A stretch of DNA of 64,000 nt from Lithospermum erythrorhizon (Eukaryota > Streptophyta > Magnoliopsida > Boraginales > Boraginaceae). A program made the position numbers and the translations under genes. Location of the stretch: assembly GCA_019722365.1 (NCBI GenBank), contig JADFUC010002159.1, positions 1 to 64,000 of the forward strand, read 5' to 3'. The notes beneath the pieces were generated by a model that was not told the origin of the DNA, did no database searches, and worked only from the letters and a program-made list of their open reading frames with translations. Positions 46,141 through 58,547 of this stretch are shown here, piece by piece. Numbering within the stretch: position 1 is the first letter of the stretch; the number at the start of each line of letters is the position of its first letter.

Positions 46141-46646
46141 ATGGGCAATGCAGCTTCATGTTCTCCATCAAGAGTCTCAAACCATTCAGCAGTTAAAGTC
46201 TTGATGAGTGATGGAAGGTTGTAACTTTTGGAAAACCTGTTACAGCAGCAGAACTGACGTTGGAAAATCCAGGGCATTTTGTATATGATTCAGGACATCT
46301 GAATGTGGCACATAGAATTCCAGGGTGGTTAGCTGAATAAGAGCTACAATCAAATGGGCATATCTACTATCTTCTTCCAATTGAATTGCTTTACTCTGTA
46401 TTGACAACTGAGGAATTGAGCTGCCTCAATGATCAGGCCTCCAGGGCCCTGAAACATGGAATCTTGAAACTTTCCAGGATTTTTCCACCCCTTGGCGATT
46501 TTCATCTGGTGAGAAATTACGGACACAAGAATCATTTAAAAAATCAGGCGATTCGCGATGAAGAGAGTAGCAATGATACATTGTTAATACAGAGATCATG
46601 GAGGCCTGCCCTGGAGACCATCGTCAAAACGCCACATCGTTCCTAG
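46141..46646 (+). pseudogene. PADRE/DUF4228-domain gene with one frameshift and one nonsense codon
   Basis: The start MGNAASCSPSRVSNH is typical of this plant family (N-terminal MGNAA with a likely myristoylated glycine and palmitoylated cysteine). It continues with VKVLMSDGRL, KPVTAAELTLENPGHFV and HRIPGWLAE, then LLPIELLYSVLTTEELSCL and the C-terminal RSWRPALETIVKTPH motif, all in family order, so the gene is full length (about 168 codons). Two lesions: one missing base near 46219-46222 (DGRL runs into TAA), and a TAA at 46338-46340 where the family has an acidic residue. Members respond to stress and pathogens; their biochemical role is unknown. With everything else intact, decay is recent or the lesions are sequence errors. 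Confidence 0.88.
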
Positions 46647-47880
46647 GGCAAGAATTATTCCTGGAGTTTTATATTTGAATACATTCTTGTTTTACTTCAA
46701 CTTTTTTGTAGGAAACCATGTTTAGAATATTGTAATTATTAAGGTCTATTGTAGAAGATAATAATTGTCTAATATGGTGTATGCTTATTCTTTGATTCTA
46801 TGATGACACTTCAGGTACGACTTTTGTTACTGACTTCTGCTATCCAGAATCATTCATGGCTATTCCTCTATTATTTTAAGAATAAGCAACTCAAAAATTA
46901 CCTTTAATTCTCTTTAATCTATCAGGTAAAATAGGATACTTACTACAATATTTCTTAATTTTTTTAAAGTGAAAATATATTTATTCATAAGAAAAAAAAT
47001 CCATAATATACTCATGGCATCTATAGAACATTAACTGTTAACAGTAGCAAACTCTGACTTCAGCATAAATAACCAGCTCATTGTGAGTGGCACTCAGACA
47101 TTTGGGAGCTGGAAATTCATGTTTATCTTTCCCAATTTTCATTGTGATAATATTTGAACTTGGTACCAATAATTCAGTGTTTACAGCTCAAGCAAAGGCT
47201 GTAATATGTACCCCATCACTGTATATTATCATCTTTGGAAGAAAACCTCATTTATATCATCAATATCGAACAATATCAACATGTCCAATGTTTATGAAGA
47301 GGCTTCGGATAGTATGCACTCTTACCTCTTGTAATAACAAGACTATTTCCGAATTGACTCGAGAGTGAAGTGCAAAGACTATCTACTACTTTACTATAGA
47401 TAAGAAACGTAAATAATGTGATTAGTCATTTTAATTAATTCAATTATATTAAAGAGCAACAAGAGAATTTTTTGACTCCATATAAACAAAAACCTCAATC
47501 ATATACAAATAGTTTTTTACTCGCATGCACATGAAGAAAAATCCTCCCAGACGCCAAAAAAGTTAACATAATAATTAATACTCTCTTCGTTCTTATTTGA
47601 ATTATCTATATTGTTTCGGGTAATTTGTACCCTACCTCCCTGTAAAGGTTGTTATGAGCAACATGTCCTTTATAAATTTAAAGGGTGCTAATACCTTTAT
47701 AGACATTTAAAAATCAACCACCATACCTCTTGTTGTTAACTAACCGTTAAATATTATGAACGGAATGAAAAAAATATATTTATTTTCATCAAAATATTCT
47801 AAAATTCTTAATTGTCTCAAATCATATATTAACCACATGATATACTAGCATTGAGATAATAGATAAAGTATTACAATTTT
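46647..47880. other. Gene-free stretch between the PADRE remnant and the copia element
   Basis: AT-rich, with no protein-like frame. Near 47578 the text TACTCTCTTCGTTCTTATTTGAATT resembles the outer end of a Stowaway-type MITE, but I could not find the matching inverted end. Confidence 0.5.
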
Positions 47881-47899
47881 ATTGCCTTGGTTATAAATT

Positions 47900-48823
47900 T
47901 ATTGGAGAATTATATATAATCAACTTCCGATTGATTGTAGGCGGTCATTCTCGATCTTAGAACTCTCCCTTCCTGGCTTCTTGCCTTGGAGGAGGCAAAT
48001 CGCGCGATTCAGTTGTGACAAATATATTGATGGTCTATATAATTTTGTTGATAATTTCTTCTTCATATAAGTTTGTTGATACTGATATTTGGATTTTCTG
48101 ATAAAATAAATTATAAATAAATCGAAACCAAATTTTATAGAATAATATAAACGATGATATATACAAGTGTGTGCGAATAGTCCATGTAGATTTGCGTGGA
48201 ATAAATCGTGTACTTTAAACAATCAATGTAGATTGTCTCACAGAATAGTCGCAGCCGACGTATGAGCGAACCTCTTCGTGTTTACTAGGCTCTTTTAAAA
48301 TATTAAAGCCTTAGATGAGGTTGGGCGAGAAAAATTAGAAGAATTTCTCTCACCTACTAGTCGAAGCCGAGGTTTCATGCAGTTATGACCTTTTATGAGC
48401 ATCGAATGTCCTACTTTTTAAACTCAGAGTTGTGGTGGCTTCTTTCCTAACTAAGAAAGAACATTCGCGTGCCCCATGGGGTGATTTACAACAACTGAAA
48501 TTTACCCCAATGATAGCCTCTGATTATATTTTAAACCCGAAAGTTATAACTAAATTATAGTTCGATTTAGTTGTTGTATGTGACCTGTTAGGCTCGATCA
48601 AAATTAGCAATATATTAATTTATGTTTAACTTGAACATCATATTAATATATAGATTATGAAGCGGACTTTCTAGTAAGCAATCATAACCTCTAATTTGTC
48701 AGTTACCTAAATATGTTTAAATGTCCTTGATGGAACCTATATAGACATTAAATGTAATGTCATTTTACAATTTAATTGTTCGGCGACACGTATTTATGAA
48801 ATATAACGTCTCGTATTTCAACA
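47900..48823 (-). repeat. 3' LTR of the minus-strand copia element
   Basis: The right edge is clear: on the minus strand the purine run AAAAGCTGGGAG (48835-48824) is followed by TGTTGAAATACGAGACG starting at 48823, the copia polypurine-tract/LTR order. The left edge is not certain; no CAACA-type end could be fixed, so 47900 is an estimate. Confidence 0.65.
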
Positions 48824-51800
48824 CTCCCAGCTTTTGCCCTTGAGGCGTGCTTATAAAACGATTAGCACTAATCGATTACATATGATCACGATCCACAAAT
48901 GCAGCGATTTCCAATAGTCGAGCTATGGTAAGATTTAGTACCCGTACTCTTTGTTGTATTTTCTTGGTGGTATGAGTGATGTGATCTCGGTCTAGTCTTG
49001 AGGGTTGAGCCATAAATCCATGATTCTCGAGAGTGCGAAAATCTAAACCGTTATATCGCATTTATGCGAATTCCATCTTTGTGTACAAGATTTCGCCTTC
49101 TCTGATCCACTCGTGTCACGATTTCCAACGATCGAAGCTATGGTAGATTTGTGTCGCCATACTCTTACGGCTATACTTTTTCTTGGTGGTATGAAGTGAT
49201 GTGATCTCATTTAAATGCGAGTTGGCTGATAAATCACCACTCCCAGTTCTCAACAGGCTGAAAATCTAAAGCTATTTATATCAGTTTATGCCAATTTCAT
49301 CTTTTTGTACCAGATTCACAACTAACTTGTAGTTATATGAACTCAAATCACGCCGTCTATACCTTACGAAGCGTTTGAAGAGCAGTCAATGCATTACTCA
49401 TGTAAAGTGAAACAGTGCGCTTTGGTCTAAATTTTTCATTTAAAATAAGTTATATGAGAAAGTTCTTAGGACACGAGATATCTGATCAATACAAGTTCTA
49501 CCGTGGTGGTCAATGTCGATTATCACGGTTGAAACCATTTCACACCGTATACGTATGTGATTGGCTTGGGTAAGGATTACTCGCTTAGATCTCGACACAT
49601 ATTAATCGATGGTGTTCTATTCGAATAGTGAACACCCGATTAGGACCACAATATTATCGTTTTTCTGGTTTGATAGGCAGGTGCTCTTGTTTGAGTCATT
49701 AACTCCAAAGACCTCTCTAGAAAACTTTATATTGCAAATGGAATAAATTTCATTACTCATAGTAATGATACATATATGCATACACATTATATACATATGT
49801 ATAGATCATAGTTTGAAAACAAATGATATATATTATTGAATTTGAAGCTTAAAATTCAAGCATTGTCTTACAATCATCTATGACATATACAATTATCTGT
49901 GATGTGATCTTGGTTCCTTAGCTTGAGCTATTGCTCTAGTGTTATCACAATATAACTCCACCAAACCTTGTGTGGTACTACTCGAGGATTCGCTCCATAA
50001 TTTCTTGATCGGCCAGGCTTCTTACATGCTTGAAAACACGATATACTAAACTTACATTTGTCGAGTCGACTCTGATTAACTGCTTTGCCACCGTTAGAGG
50101 CAAAATACCATAACTAGATTTGAGATGGAGCTATCGTCTCTATCGGTTTTGGAAAGCGGCATCGGTGTAATCACCACTAATAACTCATTATCCTCGCGTA
50201 TACAAATAACATATTTTTAGTCCTTAGTAAGTACTTAAGTATGACACTTGGCACTTGATCGATGATTTTCTCTTGGACATGATTGGTAACTAGCTTTGTT
50301 ACACTCGGAAGCGTATGATACCTGCGGGCGTGTACATAACATGACATACATGATGGATCCTATGGCTGATGCATAAGGAACACCACTCATCCTTTTCTCT
50401 TCAGCCTCGTTTGTGGGACAATCGGAACGGCTGAGAGTAATGTCATGTCTCATGGGGAGGTTTCCTTTCTTGGAATTATCCATCTTAAATCTTTTCAACA
50501 CTTTATCAATATAAGTGTTTTGGCTTAATCCAATAAGTCTTTTAGATCGATTTCTATGGATCTTAATTTCAAGAATGTATTGAGCTTATCACACAAATCT
50601 TTTCATAGAGAAACACTTACATAGCCATGACTTAATGATTCAAGCTATGGGTATATGTCGTTTCCTATGATCAGTATGTCATCTACATACATGACTATAA
50701 ATGCAATGTTGCTCCCACTTAATCTTCTTGTATACGGAAGAGTCTTCGTCTCGATGAAACGAGCTCTTTGATTGTTCATTAAAGCAGAAGATTCCAACTT
50801 CTTGATGTTTGCTTAACTCCATAAATGGATTTTTTGTAGATTGCATACCTTCTTAGGTCTTATGACATGTAAAGCCTGGAGGTTGTGTCATATACACGTC
50901 TTCTTCTAGATTCCCGTTAAGGAATGCAGTCTTTACATCCATTTGCCAGATCTCATAATCATAATAGGCAGCGATGGCTAAGATAATCCGAATGGTTGCT
51001 TACAACTGGGGAGAAAGTTTCATCATAATGAATTCCTTGAATTTGTTTAGAAACAACTGGCTACAATCCCAGCCTTATAAACATGGACATTTCTATCTTT
51101 ATCGGTTGTGTTTTAAATATCCATTTGCGCTCGATAGGTCTAGCACCTTCGGTAGATCCATCAATGTCCAAACATTATTTTGGTACATTGAATCTATCTC
51201 GAATTTCATGGCTATAAGCATTCATAAAGGCTCTTGCTCTTTAAAGTAGCTTCTTCATCTGAAGAATTCTCGCCCGCATTCAATTAAGAAATATTCCACA
51301 TGCAAATACATCGGGTTCTTGTGAGTTCTATCCGATCTCTAAGGGTAGTGTGAGTCTCCAATTGGCTCGATCACTTTGTTTATCGTGATGAGTTGAACTT
51401 CCTACATATAATGGGGGCTCGCCTCTGAGGTGAATCGATCGCGTTCTCGACATTGAATTCCTCGTTATCTTGAACAACTTGAATTCTCACTTAATACATA
51501 TCTCTTGACGAGTACTCCTTCTGAAGGAAAACACCATTTCGTGCGATGAAAATCTTATTCTCATGCTTGAGGTAGAAATAATACCCTGTGATTTCTTTCG
51601 GATAACCAATGAAATAACATTTCTCGAGATTTGAGTCAGTTGTCCATTAATTACATTTCTTGAGATGACTTAGCTACCCCAATCTTCATATGACCAATCT
51701 TGGGATGGTTCCCAAACCCAGCATCTCATGTGGCGTCTTAATAGCGATTTAGTTGGACATTTATTTAGTGTGTGCGTGGCGATTTATGTCGTATCCCCCA

Positions 51801-52990
51801 AAAAGCGGCGGGTAGTTCGGCTGTCCTAAATCATGGATCGAACCATATCTAATAGAGTTCGATTTCTCGCTGAGCAGCACCATTATGTTGAGGTGTTCCA
51901 GGAGTGAGTTGTGATACAATACCACACTCTTTAAGATGTGCTTCAAATACATGACTAAAGTATTCCCCGCCTCTGTCAGACCGGAGAACCTTAATCATTT
52001 TATTGAGTTGGTTCTCAACTTCTTCTGAAACTCTTTGAACTTTTTCAAAAGCTTCATTCTTATGCTTCAGTAGATATATGTAACCATATCTACTGTAGTC
52101 ATCAGTGAAAGTGATGAAGTATGAGTAACCTCCTCTAAGCGAGGGAGTGATATTTGAATCGCGTACATCGGTATATATGATACCAATAAATTTGTTGCAT
52201 TCTCGCTCGTACCAATGAAGGTGATTTGGTAAATGCTACTTTGGAAGCATGATTCACATTGATCATATGGCTCGAAACCGAGATGTCAAAATTCCATCGG
52301 CGTAGCAATTTCTTAATGCGCTTATCATTTATGTGACCCAATGCGTAATGCCCTGAGATAGGAAGGATTCGAGTCGTTGAAACATTCCTTTTATTATTTA
52401 TGTTGCTAGTATCCAAAATTTATATAATACGCAGAGACCATTACGGCCGAGATGCCGTACCATAAACTATACTATTTAGAGTAATAAAACAACCACTTTC
52501 ATTGATTGAAAAGTAATAACCATCATTTTCGGTTGTTAAGCTGAAGTAGTGTTTATGCTCAAGCAGTGCGTTGTGAGCATTGTTTAGCGTAATTACCATT
52601 CATGTTGTGAGCTTAAGCAGAAGTTGATCTGTAGCAATGACCCCGCAACTTTTGCTCGTTGCTATCGTAGAGTCTATCTCGTCTCGTACTACGCTGCTTC
52701 TGTTTTTGTAGATCCTCGTATTTTTCAAATGTGAGGCCATCAAATTATAAAGTCGAAAGTGAAGTAGCTAGTGATACAACATAAATATCTATGACTTGAG
52801 TGGTTGTCGTACTACTCATCTCATATGCCATCTATTTATTGCCATTCCATGATTCGTTCTATATCATCAGAATGGATGAAGTGCCATGCATATTGCATTT
52901 CTCCAAAGTGGAGCGGAGTATTTTAGAGTTATTATTCATAGGGATAAACAGAAGATATGTAAAAATAATATAGCTTTAGTTATTCAAGTC
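48824..52990 (-). pseudogene. Decayed Ty1/copia polyprotein (integrase, reverse transcriptase, RNase H)
   Basis: Read on the minus strand the domains come in copia order, from high to low coordinates. GAG-pre-integrase lies at 52370-52270 (GHINDKRIKKL). The integrase core at 52121-51960 reads TFTDDYSRYGYIYLL, then IKVLRSDRGGE, and TPGTPQHNG follows at about 51900-51868. Reverse transcriptase reads [14 protein letters not shown] (about 50956-50912), then YVDDILI (50690-50670). The region before RNase H reads PYASAIGSIMYVMLCTRP (within 50501-50235). Many frameshifts and stops separate these blocks, so it is dead. The order integrase before reverse transcriptase identifies Ty1/copia. The gag end and 5' LTR (above 52500) are too decayed to define. 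Confidence 0.9.
48891..49320. repeat. ~210-bp tandem duplication between RNase H and 3' LTR
   Basis: Copy 1 (about 48891-49092) and copy 2 (about 49117-49320) share GATTTCCAA, GAGCTATGGTA/GAAGCTATGGTA, TTTTCTTGGTGGTATGA, GTGATGTGATCTC, AAAATCTAAA and a TTTATGC/CATCTTT end. The duplication lies in the 3' untranslated part of the copia element on the minus strand. Confidence 0.75.
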
Positions 52991-54394
52991 ATAATAAATA
53001 ATTCTAAAAAAATCATATAGTAGAATTAATACTCGTACTCACAATCTCGCTTGAAGCTTGTGTTAAGTTTACCAAGATCCTACATAGCGAAATCGAGCGG
53101 CGACATACATTTCGACTCCCGATCAAATAGGTAGGTGCGCCGTCACCGTCGTGACTATTGGCGTCGATTAAGTTCATCTTGGGCGTATAGTGACCTCTCT
53201 TTTGTCAGCCGGGCCTAAGTCATTGCACTTGAAAATCACCGTTTAAGTAACCAAGTCTACCGACATAAAGTCAGATTGGATGTTTATAGTCCAAGTTTTC
53301 ACTTTGGGAATTGTATAAATATTCCATTGGAAAGAAATTTTAAGTATGATATATCTACGATACAGTAGGTCCAGCGGAATAAATGAAGTTCGATCGACTT
53401 TAGAGTTGGTATGACAATACTACTTAATTTATGGTGGGATTAGCTATATTTTAACTTGATCTTAAAATCAGTTAAACATATATCTGCTAGCTTGATTATA
53501 TCTAATATAGATTATAAATATAAATATAACACTAATAAGGAGCTAGGTAAATAACCTATAAAATATAGACTAATTCCCGAACTACGATTAGTCTGCGATG
53601 ATCTATCGTCGAGCTGGCTCATGAATTATACTCGATTTTAATTAATTATATTTATATTAAATAATAATAAATTAAAATCTTTCTACTCTAGGCAACTATA
53701 GGTTTTATTTCCAAAATACATCTAAGAAATTCGTATCAACATCTCTTTCTAATCCATTATCAAATATATATATAATGCATTTCTCATTATCAAATAATAG
53801 TAATTTAAAACATGTTATTATAATGGACAAGAATAAATATTTTAAAGGCACACAAATAATCTAAATAAATATATGTCATTGTATATTCATCAAATGAAAA
53901 TATATAATTTAATTGTATAAGTGTAAAATATTCACTTAAACTATTTTTAAGTATTTTAATAATTATTATTAAATAATAAGTATTTCTAAAATACTATTTA
54001 TTTAATTTACACTTTTAATAAAATTTAATGTCAGATTATATGTTATTGAAAAACTCTAATTATCAAATCATAATGAATTTCTAATTTAATCAAATCAATT
54101 CGAATTATTAAATCTAATCAAATTAGAATTAACTAATTAATAGTCTTTATTTTAATTGAATATCAAATATCAATTAAAATAACTTCTAATAAAATTAGAA
54201 CTATTAAAAGTAAATAAATTAATTAATCAAAGTAGTTTCCAACTTCAAATTAATTAAAAATAATTTTAATTGATATCGAAATATTAATTTGAGCAAAATT
54301 GGATTTAAAACAATTTTAGAAATCAAGAAACAAAAAGTCAAATAAGGCCAAAAGGGTTGTTGACATTATCTTAATCAAAACTAGAAATATCGAC
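52991..54394. other. AT-rich stretch without a gene between two retroelements
   Basis: From 53430 to 54300 the sequence is nearly all A and T, with AAATTAATTAA and AATTTTAATTGATAT words. It may contain the degraded 5' end of the copia element. I see no LTR pair, primer site or gene. Confidence 0.45.
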
Positions 54395-54690
54395 ATAAAA
54401 GACTTCATTTGATATTAATACTAATCAAAACTTTTTGTGCAGGTGAACCAACAACTTACCTTAAAACAACATTCGCCAATAAATCATGCCTGAAGTTTGA
54501 ATATCTGACCCAGATCATAATGACATAATCCCAAAATGCATCATAGTAATAGTATTGGTCATTGACTCCTCGAAACACAACATAACTTTTGAAAACTCGA
54601 CAAGAGGAAGCAATAGATGGAGTGTTGAGGATATCCCCAACCTTGGCTGAACCCCTACGATTATACTCAACTTTTGTCTACTCGGTAGTC
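54395..54690 (-). repeat. Truncated 3' LTR piece of Y (direct copy of 61620-61920)
   Basis: Shared blocks include CATTTGATATTAATACTAAT, GGTGAACCAACAACT, ATAATGACATAATCCCAA, CATCATAGTAATAGTAT, ACATAACTTTTGAAA and CTACGATTATACTC, in order. The Y interior joins it directly at about 54700 without an LTR start. Confidence 0.75.
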
Positions 54691-57600
54691 CATTAATTCT
54701 AATCCTCAAAACTAACATCAGCAGCGCCACCCGTCATTAGTTTCCTTCATGTTATTCTTTAAACAACTAACTTCCATGACATCAACCATCGCACTTCTCT
54801 TATTAATGAGATCCCCGAAGACTCATTGATATTCTACTACTAAATTCCACTAATTTTTCCTCACATTAGTCAACTTCCTCGAACAGCGGTGTTTAAACTC
54901 TTATAATTTAAGGGAATTCCATTACAACATCATAGGATAACATCTAAAATGTTAAAATTATAATATATCCAAACACTTACTCTTCTTATCGTCTTGAATA
55001 TCGATCATCTATTCTTGATGAAGGAATCCATATCCTTGATTCATTTATCCTGTAACTTATTAAAAAATTTATTCGGACTTTTCAATCTTACTTTATGAAT
55101 TCAACATTAACTCACCCGACTCATCTAGCCTAAATTTCATCTTTTCGGTCGTATCCTCATTTGTACATTTTTCCTCACAATAGATTCATCTTCCCCAGAA
55201 ATCATCCGCTACTTTCATTTCTTCCCCGGCGCTCCAGCAACTAAATTGCATAAATCAATTAAGCATTTGATAATCAACTTTTATCACCAAATTTATATCT
55301 CACTTATTTTTATACTTTGCATGTTTTCTTGAAAATATCACAAGTCTAGATTAGGTACTCGTTTTCAACTTTAACTTCAATCGTGTTCTATAATTCACAC
55401 AATTTCCTCCACTTGTCACCAACCTTAAATAATCTAGTTCGATCGAACTAATATCCTTGTTTCATCAATTAATCGACACTATATTCATAACCCGACTTAG
55501 TATATTCAGACTTTTGAGACAACCCATTAGTATCATCTTAATAATATACCATGAAAGTTAAACTTTCTATACCGTCAGTAATTCTCCTAAAGTCCTCAAC
55601 TCGTATATCGACTTATTTCTTCTTAAAACAATTCTTAAGCACCACTCGGACTTCTTGCACCAAGTATTATCAATTTTTCATTTCATAGCGTTTATTTATT
55701 CATCTGACTAAGCATATTTTCTTCCTTAAATAGTCCGCGAGGAATTTTCATAATTCCTTTTACTTGTTAATGACTTATTTCAAACAACAACGATTAAGAA
55801 ACTTCATAATGACAGCAAACTATAATATTCATTTTCAATAATTCTGACACTTATTCATACTCATGACTTGACGACAAGATTCATTAAATTATTCTCATAT
55901 TCACCAGTGATCATCCTTTGGTACAACTATCATAATTATCGCCAATATTTTTTCTCCCCGATTATTTTAAGTGCAAAGGTTTAGCTTTTCTGGTCCCCAG
56001 GATCCATGATCTTATACCCCGATCACATGATTACCGCCCAAAATATGCGTCACCAGAAATTTCCACCTCAGCATGCCCATAACGCTCTAAGATTTACACA
56101 TAAATCGTCAATCTGCTTAACAACTCGCGTGTGTAATAACCCTTCACGTTGAAAAAAATTTAGAATTTTTCGATTCGGTGGGACCCGGTGATAGTATAAA
56201 TAATTTTTGATAATAATATTACTTTGTGATTATTTGAGCCGTATTACATTTATAATTTAGTAGTATTAGCCGAGGATAATTCGAGTTAAGTTAGATGGAT
56301 TAAATTAGTTGGATAACTACGATTCGCGTGATTTCGGGGCACGCGAACTCACATGCGATTTTCATGACTTAAGAGTTAAGTCTTTCATCATATCGACACA
56401 AAATCACAAAAATATCTTCTTAATTTTGTTCTTCATGGCCGAGACCCCCGCATGAGCAAAACCAAGATTTTTCTCTTCCGATTCTTAAGCTTCATTTATT
56501 TAATAAACATCTCAAGTTGATTGTTAAAGGAGCACCGACATCTTACTGATTTTGAGGTGAAATAGAGTTTTGGTCGATTTTTAAGGGTTGAATTTTGGTT
56601 GGCGTTTTCCATAACTTAATTTTACTAAATTGAAATCTTGGTTTGTTATGGGTTACATGATAATATATAAGTGATGAATTCATGATTTAGAGATTGTTGA
56701 GGGCGTTGTAATTCGAGTTGGCGTTTAGGTTTTTTAGTTGACTTTTTCGAGTGATATTTTCGAGACATAAATGTGTAGGAAGTTAGATTGGGGCCTTATT
56801 GTAGCTATTGTGATATTAAATTGGTGATTTATAATGTATTAAAGGGAGATAGGTTGAAAAAAAATGTTAATTCCAAGTTGAGTTGTAATTGATATTTTGG
56901 AGTATAGGTTGTTAATTAAGGATCTATTTGATTAAGCTAGAATGACTTATAAGTTGATTTGTAATGATAAAGTAATAAGATGGAATTTTAGCGAGGATCG
57001 GAACTGGTTGTGTCGATGGGATTATAATTGATAATTTACCGTCATGTTAGACCGTTTAAGAAATCGTTCGATTAGAGTTGGTAATGTTTATTCTAGAGCG
57101 TAATTCTTGGTATTAGTTCACAGTAATACTTTTCTGGGTGTTGTTAGGCCTTGACCGCGGGAAGGGGCACGTTCCGTGATCGCGTTCTTCGTGAGGACTT
57201 TTGTGATAGCTAGTAGAGGTGAGTACTTAACTCACGGGTGGATATGTTATTTCTGAATGTTATGTGAGCCATGATTATGTGAGAATATTGTATGTGTTAT
57301 TCCTGAATGTTGTGTGTGCATTGTGTGAGAATGTCGTATATGTTATTCTTGAAATTATATGAGCCATGATATTACATATATGATTGTATTATGTGGCATC
57401 GAAGACTTGCACGAGGTAAGTAGTAACGGCTCGACTTGCGTGTTTTTCCGATACAGGGCCTTGTAGGCATTTGTGATTGATTGGCCTTGTGTCGAATTTA
57501 AATATTTCTATAGCTTTTGGCCGGCGTTTATGATTGGTGTGATTGGGAGGCGTTTTTATCGTTTGCATTACTATTGTTGGGTGTTGAGTAGTTGGTTGTT

Positions 57601-57714
57601 GTGAGGTGATGGCTGGGGATTATCACGTGTCTTTGAGGTGACTTGAGTATTAGGATATGACCACCCCAGAATTGGGAAGGTCGTAGGTTAGGTGGCTCTT
57701 TTAGGCGTTCAACA

Positions 57715-57955
57715 TCAACTTTTATCTGCTCGGTATAAGAGCGTTGTTTATCGATTTTATACTTACCGGTATAAGAGCACAGGTTATCGGCTTTATACCT
57801 CGGTATAAGCGTTGTTTATCGGCTTTATACTTCGGTATAGGCGTTGATTCATCGACTTTTATACTTCGGTATAAGGCGTTGGTTATCATCTTTATACTTC
57901 GGTATAGGCGTTGGTTATCATCTTTATACTTAGGTATAAAGAGCTTTGTAGATTG
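57715..57955. repeat. ~32-bp tandem repeats inside LTR A
   Basis: Seven or so units of the type CTTCGGTATAGGCGTTGGTTATCATCTTTATA. This is the plus-strand counterpart of the arrays in LTR B (59330-59500) and LTR C (26188-26466). Confidence 0.8.
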
Positions 57956-58547
57956 ACGGGTTGAGGTTTATGTGCATCGGGATTAGAATCGGATGGTATC
58001 TAGTTGATGAGTGATTGATATTGACTAGAGTATAGTTTTGTTGGGTCTACGTATTTAGCCAATTTCATGTGGTTTGGTGTGATTTTTATTCGGTGAGTTG
58101 TATTCCTTATTTGAGACCACATATTACATGTTATCTTGCGTGTGATGTATGAGAATTTTTCTTTGAAAGTATCAATATGGCCTTGCTAGGTAGTCCCAGT
58201 TATATATCTATATATATACACGTATTTGACTCCTATGTTAATTTGCTGTGTCGTGGTGTATGGTTTAAGTTTCACCCCCGGTGTTAAGTTTCGCTAAGCA
58301 GTGTTCTGTAGCACCCATTTTTAGGCGCGTTCATTTGTGCCAAGTTATTGGGGCTAGTTGGTAGAAGAGGCGTTGGAGAGTTGTTAGAGTGGCTAGGTGG
58401 CTGTCGGGTGTGAAGGGATCCTCACGATGCGATTTGATGTGTCGTCAAGCTGTTTTTGATTGTTGTACTTTATTTTCAAACTTTAGCCTTGTCGGCGTAT
58501 TTAAATGATACGATTCTGATATTTATTCTCCGTTGTAGCCTTGCGGA

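Noticed and set aside
47578..47700. Possible second Stowaway MITE
   Set aside because: Only the CTCTTCGTTCTTATTTGAA-like left end is present; no inverted right end was found within about 400 bp.
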